A stretch of 64,000 bases of DNA from Anoplopoma fimbria. Taxonomy: Eukaryota; Chordata; Actinopteri; Perciformes; Anoplopomatidae. Where the stretch lies: assembly GCF_027596085.1 (NCBI RefSeq), contig NC_072467.1, forward strand, positions 2,653,361-2,717,360, written 5' to 3'. A model generated the notes under the pieces. The model did no database searches, was not told the origin of the DNA, and was given only the letters and a program-made list of their open reading frames with translations. Shown here in pieces: positions 1 through 13,900 of the stretch. Made by a program: the position numbers and the translations under genes. How positions within the stretch are numbered: position 1 is the first letter of the stretch; every line of letters begins with the position of its first letter.

Positions 1-60
1 AACCACGCTAGCAGATTCCCCCTGCCTCCAGTGTTTGTGCTAAGCTAGGCTAAACAAAAC
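1..60 (+). repeat. Fragment of a snap-back MITE, cut by the window edge
   Basis: The stretch containing CCAGTGTTTGTGCTAAGCTAGG matches the right-hand interior of the element at 2688-3679 (compare 3365-3400, ATGCTAAGCTACGCTAAC). Only this part lies inside the window. Confidence 0.6.
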
Positions 61-2687
61 GGTCTCAATCTCAACTAATTTATGCTCTCTTTCAAAAGTT
101 AGCAACCATATTTTAGCGAAGAATGAAATATTATAAGCTTAAAACATGCTAGAGTTCGTTTCTGAGCTGAAGCACAAGCAAGCATTTCAATTATCCTGGA
201 AAAAGGAGTTTAGCTGTGTGGCATTAAAGGTTGTATGGAAATAAAGATTTAACACAGTAATTAACTTATGTCTTTGTTGTTATTTGATAACCACTTCTAA
301 ACAATGCGTACAGTGGTAAGTCAAAATTATCAAGAAGATTTCTGAGCAACCTGCCCTGTGAAAAAATCCTATCAATGTTGAATCCTGATTTATTACTGAT
401 ATAAACTCCACTCTTCATTTCTTTATCAGCAGCCAGTTTATAGTAAGTTTATCTTGTTCAGAGCAATGCTCTCTGAACAAACCTGCACTTTACCATTAAG
501 TATTTCCATGTGGTACCTATACATTACAGTAACTCACATAATAATGAGTAGAAAAAAGCTAAAGCCACAGAAGTGCTAATGCCTTGGTTGAGAACAGAGC
601 TGGAGCTTGACATGGACCGTGCCAATTGTGAAGACAGGCTCATTAAAGGCTGCCTCCCCTTGTGTGACAGCAGCCATTTGTTTAAGAGCCTATCTCCTCT
701 CCAGCCAACCCAGATGCGATAACTCAAAGCATAAGAGCGTTTGCAGAGACACCTGACAAATGACAGTGTGTACCTGCCTCAGATCATAGCAGCATCTCTT
801 AGGAAGAGTAATGTCCAAGAGAAATCAATTTCCTGCAATGAATCTCAGCCGAGACAAAAATCTGCAAGATGTTTATAGAACTATGTGTACACATATGTGT
901 ACACATATGGTCTGATGGGAAGATATCCTTAGATGTGGAGAGAATGCAATAAGTGCAACAACAGATGTTGGTCAGATTATGTCATTCAATAAAATATCTA
1001 CTAATATATCACTCTAAGAGTTTGTTATTTCAAATAACAAAAGAGTGGCAGTTATTTGTATTCTTATGCTTTAGCTCTCTGCCTCAATATATACATTATT
1101 TGTTAAATCAGTACAAAGGTACACAAAAAACTGCATCTGCTGAAAACTATGATGGAAAGCTCCAACTGCTTGAAGTGCCAACTTCTTAAAGATAAAATAT
1201 TCTTCCTGTACATTGGTTCATAAAAATAAAAATAAATAAATACAAATGGTTCTTTAGGCACTGGTGCCAAGACACTTCAAATAAAACTATATTTAAAATT
1301 ATATAAAACTAAATATATTATGCACAGAACCACATAATGTTGCTTGTCTCCATGTACTGTATTTCATTCTCTTAAAACCTTTGCTCAACGACCTTCACCT
1401 TCTCTTTCCTTGAGACTATTCTGCCTCAAAGCGATCCATGAAACATGACCGTGTTTACCATAAAACAATCTGAGGCAACCTACGGTTTAGTAATCTCAGT
1501 CTCATCTAATAATCCTTCAGGCCTTTTTTTTCAGCAGTTTTTTCCACACAAATATCACAGTAATGTTACATGTGGTAGCAAAACAAGAATAGAGTTAACT
1601 TGCTTGGGAAGATAACCTGTGTCTGTACTTGAAGTATGCATATTCGGCTGCATTTAAAGAACATGTATTTCAGGAGGTATAAGGAAAATAAAGAACCAAA
1701 CCAATATTTCAAAAAGCATATATTTTTTTTCTCCACATTTTTGTTACAACCTTCACATTCCACGCCTTCATATAGGAGCTCTCAGCTGTAAAATGTGGCA
1801 TTTATAACACATCATTGAGCCCTGAAATGCTTTTTCTTCTGAAGAGCCATTTTACCATCCTTCATATACATAAAGTCACAGACCCTTGAGCCTCAAAAGG
1901 ACCCACAGCCTGGAAAGATTCCACATGAAAACACCCGTTTTATTACTGGAATAAATCACATAGATGGCACTGTATAATATCCACCTCGACTATTTAAAAT
2001 ATTGTTTTCAGGTAAAATGAAACCACTGATAATTTGGATCCATATATTGCTGAAGCTGATCCTCATTCACTATTTCATACTTTTCTCTAAGGCCATTTAA
2101 TACAACATTAAACAAGTATTAGGAGCTGTGAAGGGTTAAGCTGCTGTAGCCGTGTGCTGTCTGTATTTCACTTCCATTATAGCAGTCTCCCTCTGGCTGT
2201 ATCGAGTGTCTGCTGCTCAGGATGTGGTGCAACAATTAATCCTCAGATTGATTCACTTCCTATTGAATTGCCCCCAAACTCAAGCTGTAATTCAACCTGT
2301 CCTTGTTAATCCTAGACCCTGCCTAACTCACACAATTTAAAAAAAAGGAGCGAGACATGTAGCAACTGTTAATTCATCAATTTCGACTCTATTGAAATCA
2401 CTTTTGTGATGCAGCGTAGAGTCATTGGCATGGTTGTAGCTTTTAAGTGTAGTTAGTTAAACGTATTCTTCTTGAGGAGTCAATTTTTATTGAGCAAAAA
2501 AATATGATCATTGATCATTACAAAGATAAAACAGTCTTGACATTGGAAAGAAAAGTAGTAGTCGTTTTTTCAGTCCTAGCTCCAGAACAGCCACTAAATA
2601 CTGTACATTTTATGGTGAGGTTTCTTTGTCAATTATTTAAGAAATAACTTTCAATTCCGCTTTTAAGTCAACATGATTAAGAAATCC
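61..2687. other. Gene-free AT-rich sequence
   Basis: Open frames are short, match nothing known and lack flanking splice signals in a consistent phase. A perfect 18-bp palindrome lies at 892-909. No RNA gene or named repeat was recognised. Regulatory content cannot be judged from a single sequence. Confidence 0.5.
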
Positions 2688-3043
2688 TTAAAGGAATAGT
2701 TTGACATTTTGGGAAATACTCTTCTTTGCTGTCTTGCCTAGAGTTAGATGAGAACTGCTTTCATGTTTGTCTGAGAAATACTGCATAAGGCTACAGCCAG
2801 TCGACACTGAGCTAAGCTTAGCATAAAGACTGGAAACTGGGGGACACAGCTAGCCTGTCTAAATATGACAAAACTCCACCTACCAACATCTCTCAAGCTC
2901 AATAATTGACATGTTTACCTTTTGTGTTGTATAGTTTGTAAAACAGCATGTTGTTATTTTACTTGGTGTTATGTGCTGGACTATTTCCATAAAAAAATGT
3001 TTACAATTCAAACCAAACAAACAAAAGATGTATAACATGTTTA

Positions 3044-3290
3044 TATGGCTGTCCTCGACCAAATAAATGACTAGTCGACTAACACTCGATCTGTAGATCT
3101 GAGTTTCTCCACAAAGAATCACACAAAAGTCCCACTTTCAATCATGTGGTTACAAATATATGCTCATAGGTTTCTTGGAAATAAGACAATCAGCATTGAA
3201 AAAGGCATTAAAATCGAGTAAAGAAATCTTAGTCGACTAAGACCAAAACTACCTTTTAGTTGACTAATGGACTTAGAGGTGGACGCCCTT
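3044..3290 (+). mobile_element. hAT-like MITE nested in the larger element
   Basis: The element is 247 bp, starts TATGGCTGTCC and ends GGACGCCCTT, which are imperfect inverted ends of the TAGGGCTG type. It is flanked by 8-bp near-identical sequences, CATGTTTA (3036-3043) and CATGTTAA (3291-3298), the duplication length expected of hAT transposons. The interior repeats TAGTCGACTAA-type motifs. It is related to the copy at 43353-43671 (shared TCCACAAAGAATCACAC and AGTCGACTAA...CCAAAAC blocks). It has no coding capacity, so it would depend on a transposase made elsewhere. Confidence 0.72.
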
Positions 3291-3578
3291 CATGTTAATC
3301 AGTGAGCTTTGTAGGTGTTAGTAGTTTGATTTTGTTACCTTTGAACAGAACCAGGCTGTTCCCCCGTGTCCAATCTTTATGCTAAGCTACGCTAACTATC
3401 TACTGGCTAGAGTCTAACATTTATGATGCAGATCGGACAGTGGTATCTTCTCATTAAACACTAAATCAATTAAAATATCTCTTTCCTTTATTTTTTTCTA
3501 AATGCTGCAGTTCTTCATATTTGCTGATGATCTGGTACTTGCTTGAGACCTGGAATTTTTGGGGTCATATCCACATGG

Positions 3579-3642
3579 TTGAATGCACTTATTGTAAATT
3601 GCATTGGATAAAAGCATCAGCTGAATGAATGTAATGTAATGT
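3579..3642 (+). repeat. SINE/retroposon tail-like segment inside the MITE
   Basis: The sequence has the GGATAAAAGCATCAGCTGAATGA motif followed by a (TGTAA)n-type end, GAATGTAATGTAATGTAA. This resembles the 3' tail of a widespread fish repeat (consensus GGATAAAAGCGTCTGCTAAATGA). The inverted version of the same motif occurs at 35668-35730. Confidence 0.6.
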
Positions 3643-3679
3643 AACGCTATTTCCCAAAATGTCAAAACTATTTCTTTAA

Positions 3680-6600
3680 AGTGCTGAGACCTTTTCAACT
3701 AACTGATTAAAAATCTATCTGCTGAGTAAAATTGATGATCAAAAACTCCAGCACAGCTACTACATGGACCCTGTGGTGAGATTGTTTTGTCTTCCCAAAT
3801 CTTCAATTTTTGGTGATGAACACTAAAACTTGGTGATGAACACTAAAACATCTGCAGTACTGTAGCTGTAAAGAGACTGCTGGTGAGAAAGTCATGTAGA
3901 AAAGATTTGCATTGGAGGACGAGCTTTCGGTACTTCCTTTGTGTGAAACTGAAAGGAATCCAAAGAGCAGCAAAAGATAATCTGATGACAATATTCAAGG
4001 TGAAATAAACAAACAATCACATGCCTTTCATTTAATTCAGCTTTACTGTAGATGCAGGATTTAAAATGTGCTGTAGTCTTAGATTGCGTCTGATCATGTT
4101 TCCATTGATAAAATGTTGGAGCAGCATTTTTCAGAGTGAGATTTCATATCACTGTTGGGAGATAACATATTTATATTAAAAGCCTTTCAGTGCAATCAAT
4201 CTTTCCTCGGGGACATGAAAAAGAAGCTTAATACGTTTTATCAGCAGAAGGTTTTTGTGCCCTATAGAGGTCCTGTTCATTATGATTATAGTGCAGCACT
4301 ATAGGGCTCAAGGGGCCACTTTGAAATGGTGAGAACAAATATTTCACAACTGGGAAATTTGTGTGGGGTTCAGTCGGCCACATATTTTAAACCACTGACT
4401 TCTGGGGACAGTAGTGCAACATGAGACGGTAACAATACTAATCCTCTTCAAAGGCAATGTGCTTGTCACAAGTCCTTTAAAAGCTCACTCTCCAAGTCAG
4501 AAAGTGCCAGAGGGGAAACCACTAGGCTGCACTTTGATCTTGCCAGGTCTATCACTTTTGATAAGAGCTTTTGAAGCAAATGAGGAAAACTTTGTCTTTC
4601 AAGAAGCAAGCTCGGCTGCATGGCACGCCAATTAATGGGAACTGCTGGAAGCTCAAACTGCACACAGCAAGGGGTTGTAATTATATATTTCTCTTGTTTG
4701 TTTTTCTCATTTTTGGCAAAGAATAAAAAAAAAAACATGTGTTAGTCTCTGATAGTGCTTTAAAATAACAGAAATCTGAACTCATTGAACCTTTTTTAGC
4801 TCTTCACATTTCTCAAAGAAACTATCAGATGAAATGCAGTTATCAAAACTGTAATGTAGAATCTATATCCTGCAGTGCATCAGAGGTGCAAAGTATTTAT
4901 TGTACTATGAATTAATAACATTCATATTCCTTACCATTCTCTTAATGTGCAATGCTAAATTTAGTTGCCTCTTGTCTGCGGTCCAAGAAAAGCCTCAAGA
5001 ATTACAATTTCTACAGTTTCATGTGTTTTGTGTACAAATTACAATTCTCTGTAGCTTTTGTTCAATCCATCAATGCAACTGCTGAGCAATTATCTTCTTA
5101 CTGTGAAATAGTCGAATACAAAAGTGTGAAACCGAGAGCTGCTTATTTCCTCATCACTGCAGACTGTATAATGTCACATAAATATGTGAAACTGGATAAG
5201 CTGATAATCCTCAGCAGAGGTTGTATTCTTAAAATACCACCTGCACTCAGCTCTACCTGTTAGGTAAGAGATGGGAACTCGTATGTATTCTGAGAAAACA
5301 TTTCTCTGAGCTCTTTGATGCGTGAAACCGTTCATGGCTTTTCTTTCGCTTCAAACCTCTTTAGCTCCTCAGCCATTTTATGCTTCTGACTTTATTGAGA
5401 GTAATGGTATCTCGCTAGATTTTCAGCCTGAAGACAAACATAATAAAAACAGTGTCTACTCTTACATCCTCTGAGGTGTCGCGTAGATAAAGAAATGCAG
5501 AGGGCAGTATATACAGTAGAGCCACAGCTTTGAGGAGTTCCTCTAACTGTAAAAATAAATAATGTTTGGGGATTATTTTAGTGTGAATACTAAACAAAGC
5601 ATACTAATTATAAGTAATAACTGCTTCCCCTTATTTTGAGAGAAAAACAAAACTGGCATTGAAGTGACATTCCCCAACCATGATGTAACCTGAAATAAAC
5701 AGGAGAGGCTGCGAGAGCATTTACAGCTCATTGTGCGCATGATAATGAGAGCCCGCTGAGTCAATCAGCAGAAAGCTAACATGGCGGGGGGGCACCCTGC
5801 ATCTATTGAGCCCCAAATCTAAATACTCCGGAGTTGTTGACTTATTTAAATGAGATGGATGTTCCTCTCATGCCACATAGCGGTCCTCAGACATTTGCAG
5901 GATGATTCGAGACACTCATATGGGGAGTTTTGTTCACATACTCACATTCTGGGTACAATTATGAGTAATTTCCTGCTGCTGTTTGCACAGTTTTGCTTCA
6001 GGCTGCATTTAGAAGGTTTTGGGGGAAAGCTTACAGTATATCCATCTTATTGAGAGAGAGCTGGGTACCATTACTTCCACTTCTTTCATGTATAAAATTA
6101 AACTAGCTACAGGGGCAGGTCTAGATGTTTTTGAAAAGGGGGGGTCCAGACTCAGTTTTAAAGAATATAGTAGTTACTGTAGATTGTTTTATTAGTGTAA
6201 TACATGAATGCCAAATAAACAACTTTATACGTTGTAACATGAAATAGTAGAGACAATAGGCCACTGGACACAGACATGTAAAAGAGTCACAAACCCTCCG
6301 CTAAGTATCCAGTGCCCATCAACTGTAGTTGAGCACAACCCGCAGAAAGCACACAGACTAGACAAACACAGTTATGGTTATGGTATGGCATGTGCTGCAT
6401 TCTTTCTTCACCAAATAACCAATAAATAATTTTACCCCGGTTTGAAATACTGTCATCTTTTATAGATGGATAGATAGATGCATAAGGAATGATTGCTGAT
6501 TGATAAGTTTTTCTATCAGCTGTAAATAGAAGTTATTCCCTTTTGTTTTAAACTGTTAATCCAATAGAGTTTGGGGTATTTTCTATTAGATCTGTGTTGA

Positions 6601-9299
6601 CTGAATAATGGCGTGAAACCAAATGAAGTGTAAGCACATCTGCAAGAAATGACTTCTGCTGTGCTAAGAAGGTAATGATGAAGATCAAGTAGATCCCAGT
6701 TTCATTAAGTGTGTCTTAGCAAGCAAGAAGAACTGTAAATGAAAATCATTAATCTGTGCCTTCTCACAAAAACCAATAGGTAAAGATATTTATTCTTCAG
6801 AGTGTGCTCAGTATCATAGTGATTATGTTGTTATTGTTACTGTAAATCATTGTTGAAGATCCTGTTTTAGTTTTGCAGTCTTGATGCTGCACATATCATT
6901 GTGCAAAGCTCACATAAGAGTGATGAGGATACAGTAGGAGACAACTAACTGTGAACATGAGACGCACCAGTCTCTGATCAATAATGAGCTTATGACAGTG
7001 ATGGACTGCAGGAATTGCAGAGAAATTGGAGAGACGAACCGTCCAGAGCTCAGAATACACAGCCCCACCTTGTTTCAAGGTCAATGCTTTGTAAATGTGA
7101 AGTGATTGCTGTCTACAAAAGTTCCTCTTACTGTATTCAAAGTATCGTTAGTGACTAATGTTTTGTAGATGAATAGGTCATTGTTTTTCGCTAGTTTTAA
7201 AATCATATTTTTCTTGTGTTTAATAAAAATGACAGGAATCTTATTCAAATGGCAGCCAAATGTATTTAAATCAACTGAGTTGAAGGCTTCAGAGCAGATG
7301 AAAACATTTAATAGCAGATTAAGAACTGGATGATTTAGTTGAAATCAGCACTGCAGATGATAAATTTGAATATTTTCCTAGTATTATTCTGCATGTTTCC
7401 AACAAAGGCTGAAGACAGCTCATTTAGCAATAAGCTGGTGATGGGACCCAAAACTCTGGACAGCATTAACTCCTCATAAATCCTGTGTGTCTAAATTGTT
7501 CTGTTTTGCTTCAGTTAAAAAGGATGAACATGATTAATCCATCAGTGTTTTTTTCTTGCTCCATCTGCCATTCTGAGGGAATCTGAACGCTTTAGAGCTG
7601 GAAGAACAGCATTCTCCTTCTGTTTGATGTTGTAAAGCATCAAGCAGATTTCCTGCAATGTGCAACAGGTGGCGCATGAAGTAAAACACCAAGTAGAGGC
7701 TGCCAGCCATGTATGTGTTTGTTTTATTGATGCTAAAATGCTACGAGTAGCATATCTAAGCACTGGCGAAAGCAGCATGATACTTAACATTTAATACACT
7801 GTAATCAGCACATCATCGGGCTGAAATACTTAAGAGGTAAAGCTCTTTACTACTCGACTCCTGTTTCACTGAATACCAGATAAAGTTTTATTGGAAGTTT
7901 CTGCAGCTCAGTCGATTTTTAACTCGATGCCTCAGGCTCATTACACTTTCTAGTCCCCGTATGGATTTACTATTACGGCAGCCTATTGTCTATACTGCGT
8001 CGTTGTCCCTAGCAGAGGCAGCAGTACAGAAAACAAGTGATTTAGCTTTAGACTGACTAGGTTTGAAAATACCACAGCCAACAAAACAGAGCTAAAAATC
8101 AATATCCAAGCATGGTACGGTCACGCTGACAATTGCTATCCGGTGCTCACACAGAGCTGTTCCTTAAGTGGACTAAACCTTGAATTGCAGAAATAAAATC
8201 ATGGTTGATTCCTGACTGGCCACTGAGGGATACTAGCAATAATCCTCACCGCTTTAAAAATAAGACGCGGTCTACTTGACCAAAGTGGCTTTCTAAATGA
8301 AACCCATATTTGTGCTCGAGGAAAAGTGTGGCTGTAATCTCAGCCTGAAACCAGCAGAATATATTAATCACATGCTGGAATCAAAGCACACTTTCAGTTT
8401 AAAAAAACACAGCCAGACACAATCATACACTATTCCCCAGGCACAATGACAGGCTTCACATAAAATACATGGGGTTTTTTTATCTGGAAGAAAAAGCAAG
8501 TGGATAACAGTATGTGACAAAGAAAGATAGCAAGCTCCCAGAATAGCAGATTTTAGGCCGGATGAGAGGAATAGTGATGATGAGTGTCTGACACTTCTGG
8601 GTCTTTTTCACATTTTGAACTCGGGTTAATCATGAGGGATGAGACTGTTACAAGTCCAATCAAGGGGAGCAGAAGTTTTAACTAAAGCAGTCCCTTGGAG
8701 AGGATTTCATCAGGCGAACAAGTACAGATATAGGTGACAAAATAATTTAATTCGGTTCTGCATCTACCATCCTTGCACAGCTAGGTGGGTGATCTAATGC
8801 AGTGGGCTAGAGCTGCGCCGTAGTTTGTTGTTGATACTAAAGGGCGTCAACCGCAATCCAGTCAGCCATTAATTTACGTCACACAAATGAATCCAAGTGT
8901 AGGCCTCTGCCACACACAGAAAGCCCCTCTGCTACGTGATATATTCCAGCACACAGCCACATTTTGGCACCAAATTGAACACAGACGTGAAAAAGAGAGA
9001 GAAAAGAAGTTGGATAAACTTGAAAAACCCTCTGTCAGAGTTTTAAATAATACATAGTGCAATTCAATGTAGACTGTCTCGCCTTAAAGGAGTCATAAAT
9101 ACCACACACATGTCAAACCTTCATAGTGTCTGCCACATCTGAGCTGCAGACAGCAACACTGGATCTGTTGACAGCGTTACATCCCACACATATGGCACAC
9201 TTTTTGTTTTTGCAGTTTCAAGCCACCCTGTTCATTTTGTCACAGTAATTTATCTTTATACGGTAAATAGATGGAAAATATGCACATTCACTTTCTTGC
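3680..9299. other. Gene-free AT-rich sequence
   Basis: No coding exon, RNA gene or confidently named repeat was recognised. Open frames here are below about 105 codons and have ordinary chance composition. A poly(G) stretch at 6139-6145 and a short (TAGA)n patch near 6466-6482 are the only simple-sequence features noted. Confidence 0.5.
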
Positions 9300-9585
9300 T
9301 GAAAAGATTGATACCACTCTTGTATCTGCATTGTTAATATAAGGCTACAGCCATCAGCCGGTTAGCTTAGCTTAGCATAAAGACTGGAAACAGCTAGCCT
9401 AGCTCTGTGCAACACCTCCTAAGCTCACTAATTGACATGTTGGTTTTTACAGAGGGTTAAATGCTAAGCTAAGCTAACAGCCTTCTGGCTTCAGCTTCAT
9501 ATTCAGTGTCTAGACATGAGAGTGGTATTGATGTTCTCATCTAACTATCAGCCAGAGCAAAATGTCAAAATATTATTTTAATGCT
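9300..9585 (+). mobile_element. Partial copy of the snap-back MITE
   Basis: It contains GGTTAGCTTAGCTTAGCATA followed by the AAGACTGGAAAC block and, toward the right, its inverted partner ATGCTAAGCTAAGCTAAC. It then runs through CATGAGAGTGGTATTGATG to a decayed right end (AAAATGTCAAAATATTATTTTAA). The left terminal repeat is not recognisable. It is the same family as 2688-3679, without the later insertions. Confidence 0.75.
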
Positions 9586-10683
9586 GTTTGCCAAATATTT
9601 GTGGTGTAAAACTATTACCCAACTAGTGTTTCAGGTTGCAGTACGAACACACCTTTGCTGGTGGCTTTTGTGGACTTAACTTTCTTTTCCAAAATTGGAG
9701 ATGTGAATGTCTTTGTGATTTCGTTCTCTGTGTAGCTAAATAATCAAGTAGACATCTGCTGCAGCAAGATTCCTGAATATGGACATTGCCTCAATCAAAA
9801 AGTACTTGCCATAGTTCAGCTTGTTTCCTTGGAAACATGCTGTGCTCTTTCTGTCTGTCCTCTGCTTCAATCTCCTCTGTTCCTACTCCTGTGTGGAGCT
9901 GCTGATGCTATGATACACATTAGTCTATAGTGACACATTGATATGTTTTATGTCTTTCACTGTTGCCTTCTTTCTCAATTCTCGGGTTTTGCAGGGCATG
10001 ACTATATCCAGACTTACAACACTTGCTGCTCTTACAACGTTATATTGTCTTCATGTTCTGAACTGTATTGTTGGCTGTATGGGAGCATTGTCACACAGAA
10101 ATGAAAGTTAAATGTCATACCGCCTTCCAAGGTGAGCTACAACTACTGTCTTATTATATGACAGTCAATCACAAGTATTACACAAACTGAGTTATGAGGA
10201 TTGTAAGTTGCACTGCAGCATATTGTGAAACCATAAAGCTCAGGTCAAACTCTTTTCTCACATGTCTTGTTGGTCTTATCATCTTCTCTCTTTTTATTTG
10301 CACTTGTCGCATCGGTTCATACAAATCATTTGATAAACATAATCTCTTCTGCTACTGTTGAGCCATCAACACATACTGAGGAAACAACAATGAGCACAGA
10401 TATTTTAGATATCTTCCAGCCACGTCCTGAGGTTCATACAGTAGAATAGGACTGAGGTTGAGTTTTGGCGAGGATGTGGATGAGGCGGGGTTCAGGTGGC
10501 TATCAAGGCTCACCTTGACCTCACAAACTGTGTGAATCTGCCCTTGATACTCACCATCAGTCGAATGAGTTCATAGACGGTGTTGCAACAGTTCTGTTAA
10601 TAAATTACTTTTGTGACAAATAAATCTAAAACAGAAAAAACATTCAACAAACGGTTAAACGACTTGCCTACTTATAAATGGCC
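9586..10683. other. Gene-free sequence
   Basis: I see no coding exon or named repeat. The 60-codon open frame at 10267-10449 opens with a hydrophobic stretch, but it has no splice partner and no recognised similarity. Confidence 0.45.
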
Positions 10684-10956
10684 TTGTACTTGTATTGTGC
10701 CTTTTTAGTCTTCATACCACTCAAAGCTTTTACAGTACATGATGACAGGAGCTACTGTGCAAGATGCCAACTGCCATAAGAACTAATTGGGCATTCACAC
10801 CCAATCATACTCTGCTGGCACAGCATCAGGAGCAATTTTGAGTTAAGTGTCTCGCCCCAAGGACGCATCAACATGGACTGGAGGAGTCAGGAATCGTACT
10901 GCCGATCTTCTGATTGAGGAACGACCCGCTCTACCTTCTGAGCCACAGTCGCCCAA
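10684..10956 (-). repeat. tRNA-derived SINE, decayed
   Basis: Read on the minus strand, the right end starts with a tRNA-like head. The A-box-like TGGCTCAGAAGGTAGAGCGG is at 10945-10926 and a decayed B box, AGTACGATTCC, is at 10900-10890. They are followed by the GTCCTTGGGGCGAGACACTTAAC block typical of a common fish SINE. The body runs on through CAATTGC/GAGCAATTTTGAG-type sequence to near 10684. The B box has lost the GGTTCGA consensus, so internal RNA polymerase III transcription is unlikely. The left boundary is approximate. Confidence 0.72.
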
Positions 10957-13900
10957 AACAAATTTCCTGCTCAACATATCTGAAACAAAACAAAACCAAC
11001 ATTTTGCTTTTCTCTCTATTAAGTTTGCAAATGTTTAAAATATCAGTAGTTTAATTCCCATTCATTTTTTTTTATTATCTCCTGTTATTATAAAAAAGTA
11101 ATTGCATGTACACTAACTGTCATTATACACTATGCTGGCTACATGCTAGATTCACAGTGTTTGTTACAAAAAAAACTAGTATGCAAACCTCAGACTGACA
11201 TTCACTGTATTCAACACAGCATTTTCATCCAATTCAATTACCCAGTTAGAACACAACATTTATTTTTATGAATTAGAATAGTATAGTAATGTTATATTGC
11301 GATTAAACTTCCCAAGCCTTCATTTTGTGTTTCAGTGTTTTATAATACTTCATATGATAGAAACATGTCCAGATTTTGAGTCATTTTCAATGTATGACAC
11401 CCCCAAATCAGTTCACATTGGCTAAAACTCATCCAATAGCTGAATATAGCTTGGCGTTTTTATCTTTGGTCGGTGCCAACAGCTGTGTGACCCAGTGGCA
11501 CATTTTGTTCTTTTGGTTAGAGTCTTAAAACCGATGAAGTGCAGTTTTGTGTTTTGTGATATCTCTGTAAATCCCCACAGAATGTCCTTGAGTACTTTTG
11601 TTAGTCTCAGAGGATAAGCAAAGTTGAGACATCATATTATGAAGTCTTATATCCAGACTTTTTTTCCTAATAAGATATAATCTATGAACCCTGAATTCTT
11701 AAATAAACTACATGGACCTTCATATGAAAAAGTCTAATTTGTAGCAAGGTCATATACATTTTTGGAGCTCGGTAGAGAAACTCTGACAGCTCCAGATTAG
11801 TGTTCTCACCAAACAGGCTGTCGACTCTGACAAAAAAAAAGCAGGCTGTGTCTGTTCTGACCTTAAGAGTGCACACTGATACACAATGACAGGCAGGCAC
11901 GCAGATACACACTCAATGCGCAAAGTAAACACACACCTACACTCACACATCATCCGTCATACATTCAGATAAAGAGCAAGGAAATGAGAGACACATGGAA
12001 AGGGAGGTAATGTACATTATGTTGCTGCATGAATTGCATGCATGGTCAAAGAAATATGGCTTAGTGTAATATGTAATGTCAATTTTTAAAAATGTTTTGC
12101 CTACATAAACATGTTAGCCCATACAACGACCTTTAAAGAGGGAGACACGTTATTCTGTAGTTGTTTTTCATCCAGTTATTTCAAACAGCCATCAATCTGT
12201 AAAATGAAACACTTTAAAAAAAATAGAGCATATTAGTGAATCAAAGGACAATAGTGGGTCATGAAAAGTAACACATTTTTGAAGCCGGCCTACAGTTTGC
12301 AAGATAATCTTCAAGGGAAAGTTGTGTGAAAATTTGCATCTTTCCCTATATTTCTGAATTTTATGGATGTTTCTCCCTAGTTGATAGTATTGTAAATTAC
12401 TTTTACAGATTTACTGTTATACTAGAGATGGTATCACACAAGCTGCGAAGCAAAATCGGGCCAGGGGCTCGGCCTTTATTCTGATCTCATCTACACATCT
12501 GTTAAGTTTTGTGACTGCATTTTGCACGGTTGCGACACTATTGCGTGACAAAATCTGTTTACAGACACATAAACTCAACTCAACAAAACCGCTTCTGTGG
12601 TTGTTCCTTCTGCAGTAGGTGTCACCACATTTTACCAAGATGACACACACACACACAGACTCACAAGGTGAAAACAATACCAGCCACACGCTGTTGTTGT
12701 TGGCAACAAACAAAGGTAACAGGTAGAACTTGTTCCTGTCTTCATAACACCTTTCAAAAGGTTGCTACCAAAATCCTGGGTCACAGTTTTAATTTTATGT
12801 AGTGTGACTTTTCACATTTTGGTTTGTGGGCTTTTTCCTGTTTTAATGGAATATTTTGAGAAGCTCTGAAGGTTAAACCGTCTTGCGACCCCCATGTTTG
12901 GAACTACTGGCCTAAAAATGTAATTTAAAATTGTCAACCAAGAACAGTGTGGGTATACAGTATATACATATATATATACAAAGTATGTGAGATACATACA
13001 CACTGAATGAGTGGAACAGGGAGAGAGGAGGAGAGAGAGACTGCTATTGATTTGACAGCCAGTTAATTCAAGTCTTTTGTTACCTAATACAGTCTGATCT
13101 ATCACCAATCACATCCTACAGCACAGCACTAAACGCAATTTGCCCCGAGCATGTTGATCATCTTTCAATAAGACACCTGGGAACAGAAGAAGGCAATAAC
13201 ATTGAGCGGATTGCTGCAAACAGTGACTCATACGTGATGAGTCAACTGTATGAGTTTATTACCAGGAATGTTTAACAAAACAAGAGATGTGCTCAGGTTT
13301 GTTCAGAGTAAATGTACCTGATGACAGTCCATTTTTGTGTTTTTCAATGTGGAGCTTGAATCACTGAACTTAATGTACTTACAAAAACATATGAAACAAT
13401 ATGTATAAGGAAGTATATCAAAATACACAAAAACAGGGCATTAACTGTGTATCGGTCTAGAAATGAGCAGTAACACACCAGTAATCACAGAAAAAAAATG
13501 ATTGATGATGGTAATGATTGCTATAGTACATAGAAATTAAAATGATTTTATCAGTTCTAATAGGGTCACAACAATACTTTAAAACGGCATATGAGTAATT
13601 GCAAGTTTGTTACAACATCATTCTAAAAGATTGCAGTTAATTGTGTATGTATAGCTTATTATGATTCAACAAGCCAGCTTTATTACCACATATCTATCTA
13701 TATCGATCTATTTTTCAAATAGCCTTCTGTCGAACAACCCTGGGATGTTTACTGTCAGGTGAAATCAGGGTTGAAATGAAACCATTTAGGCGTTCTTCTT
13801 CAGTAAGTCCAGTGATGAAGTTGGTATTTCAAAGGCTAGCAAGGAAATCTAGATCGGCAAAGTGACAATTTTTGGATAATGAGAAATACTAAAACATAGT

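Larger units (their letters stand above)
2688..3679 (+). mobile_element. Non-autonomous snap-back (MITE-like) element with terminal inverted repeats, carrying later insertions
   Basis: The left end begins TTAAAGGAATAGTTTGACAT and the right end (3649-3679) is its inverted copy, about 31 bp long with one substitution and one indel. The interior holds the GCTTAGCATAAAGACTGGAAAC block and, near the right end, its partial mirror ATGCTAAGCTACGCTAAC. This family is widespread in teleost genomes (my recollection). It encodes no protein. The copy is about 990 bp because a hAT-like MITE (3044-3290) and a SINE-tail-like segment (about 3579-3642) sit inside it. I did not find a clean target-site duplication. 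Confidence 0.8.
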
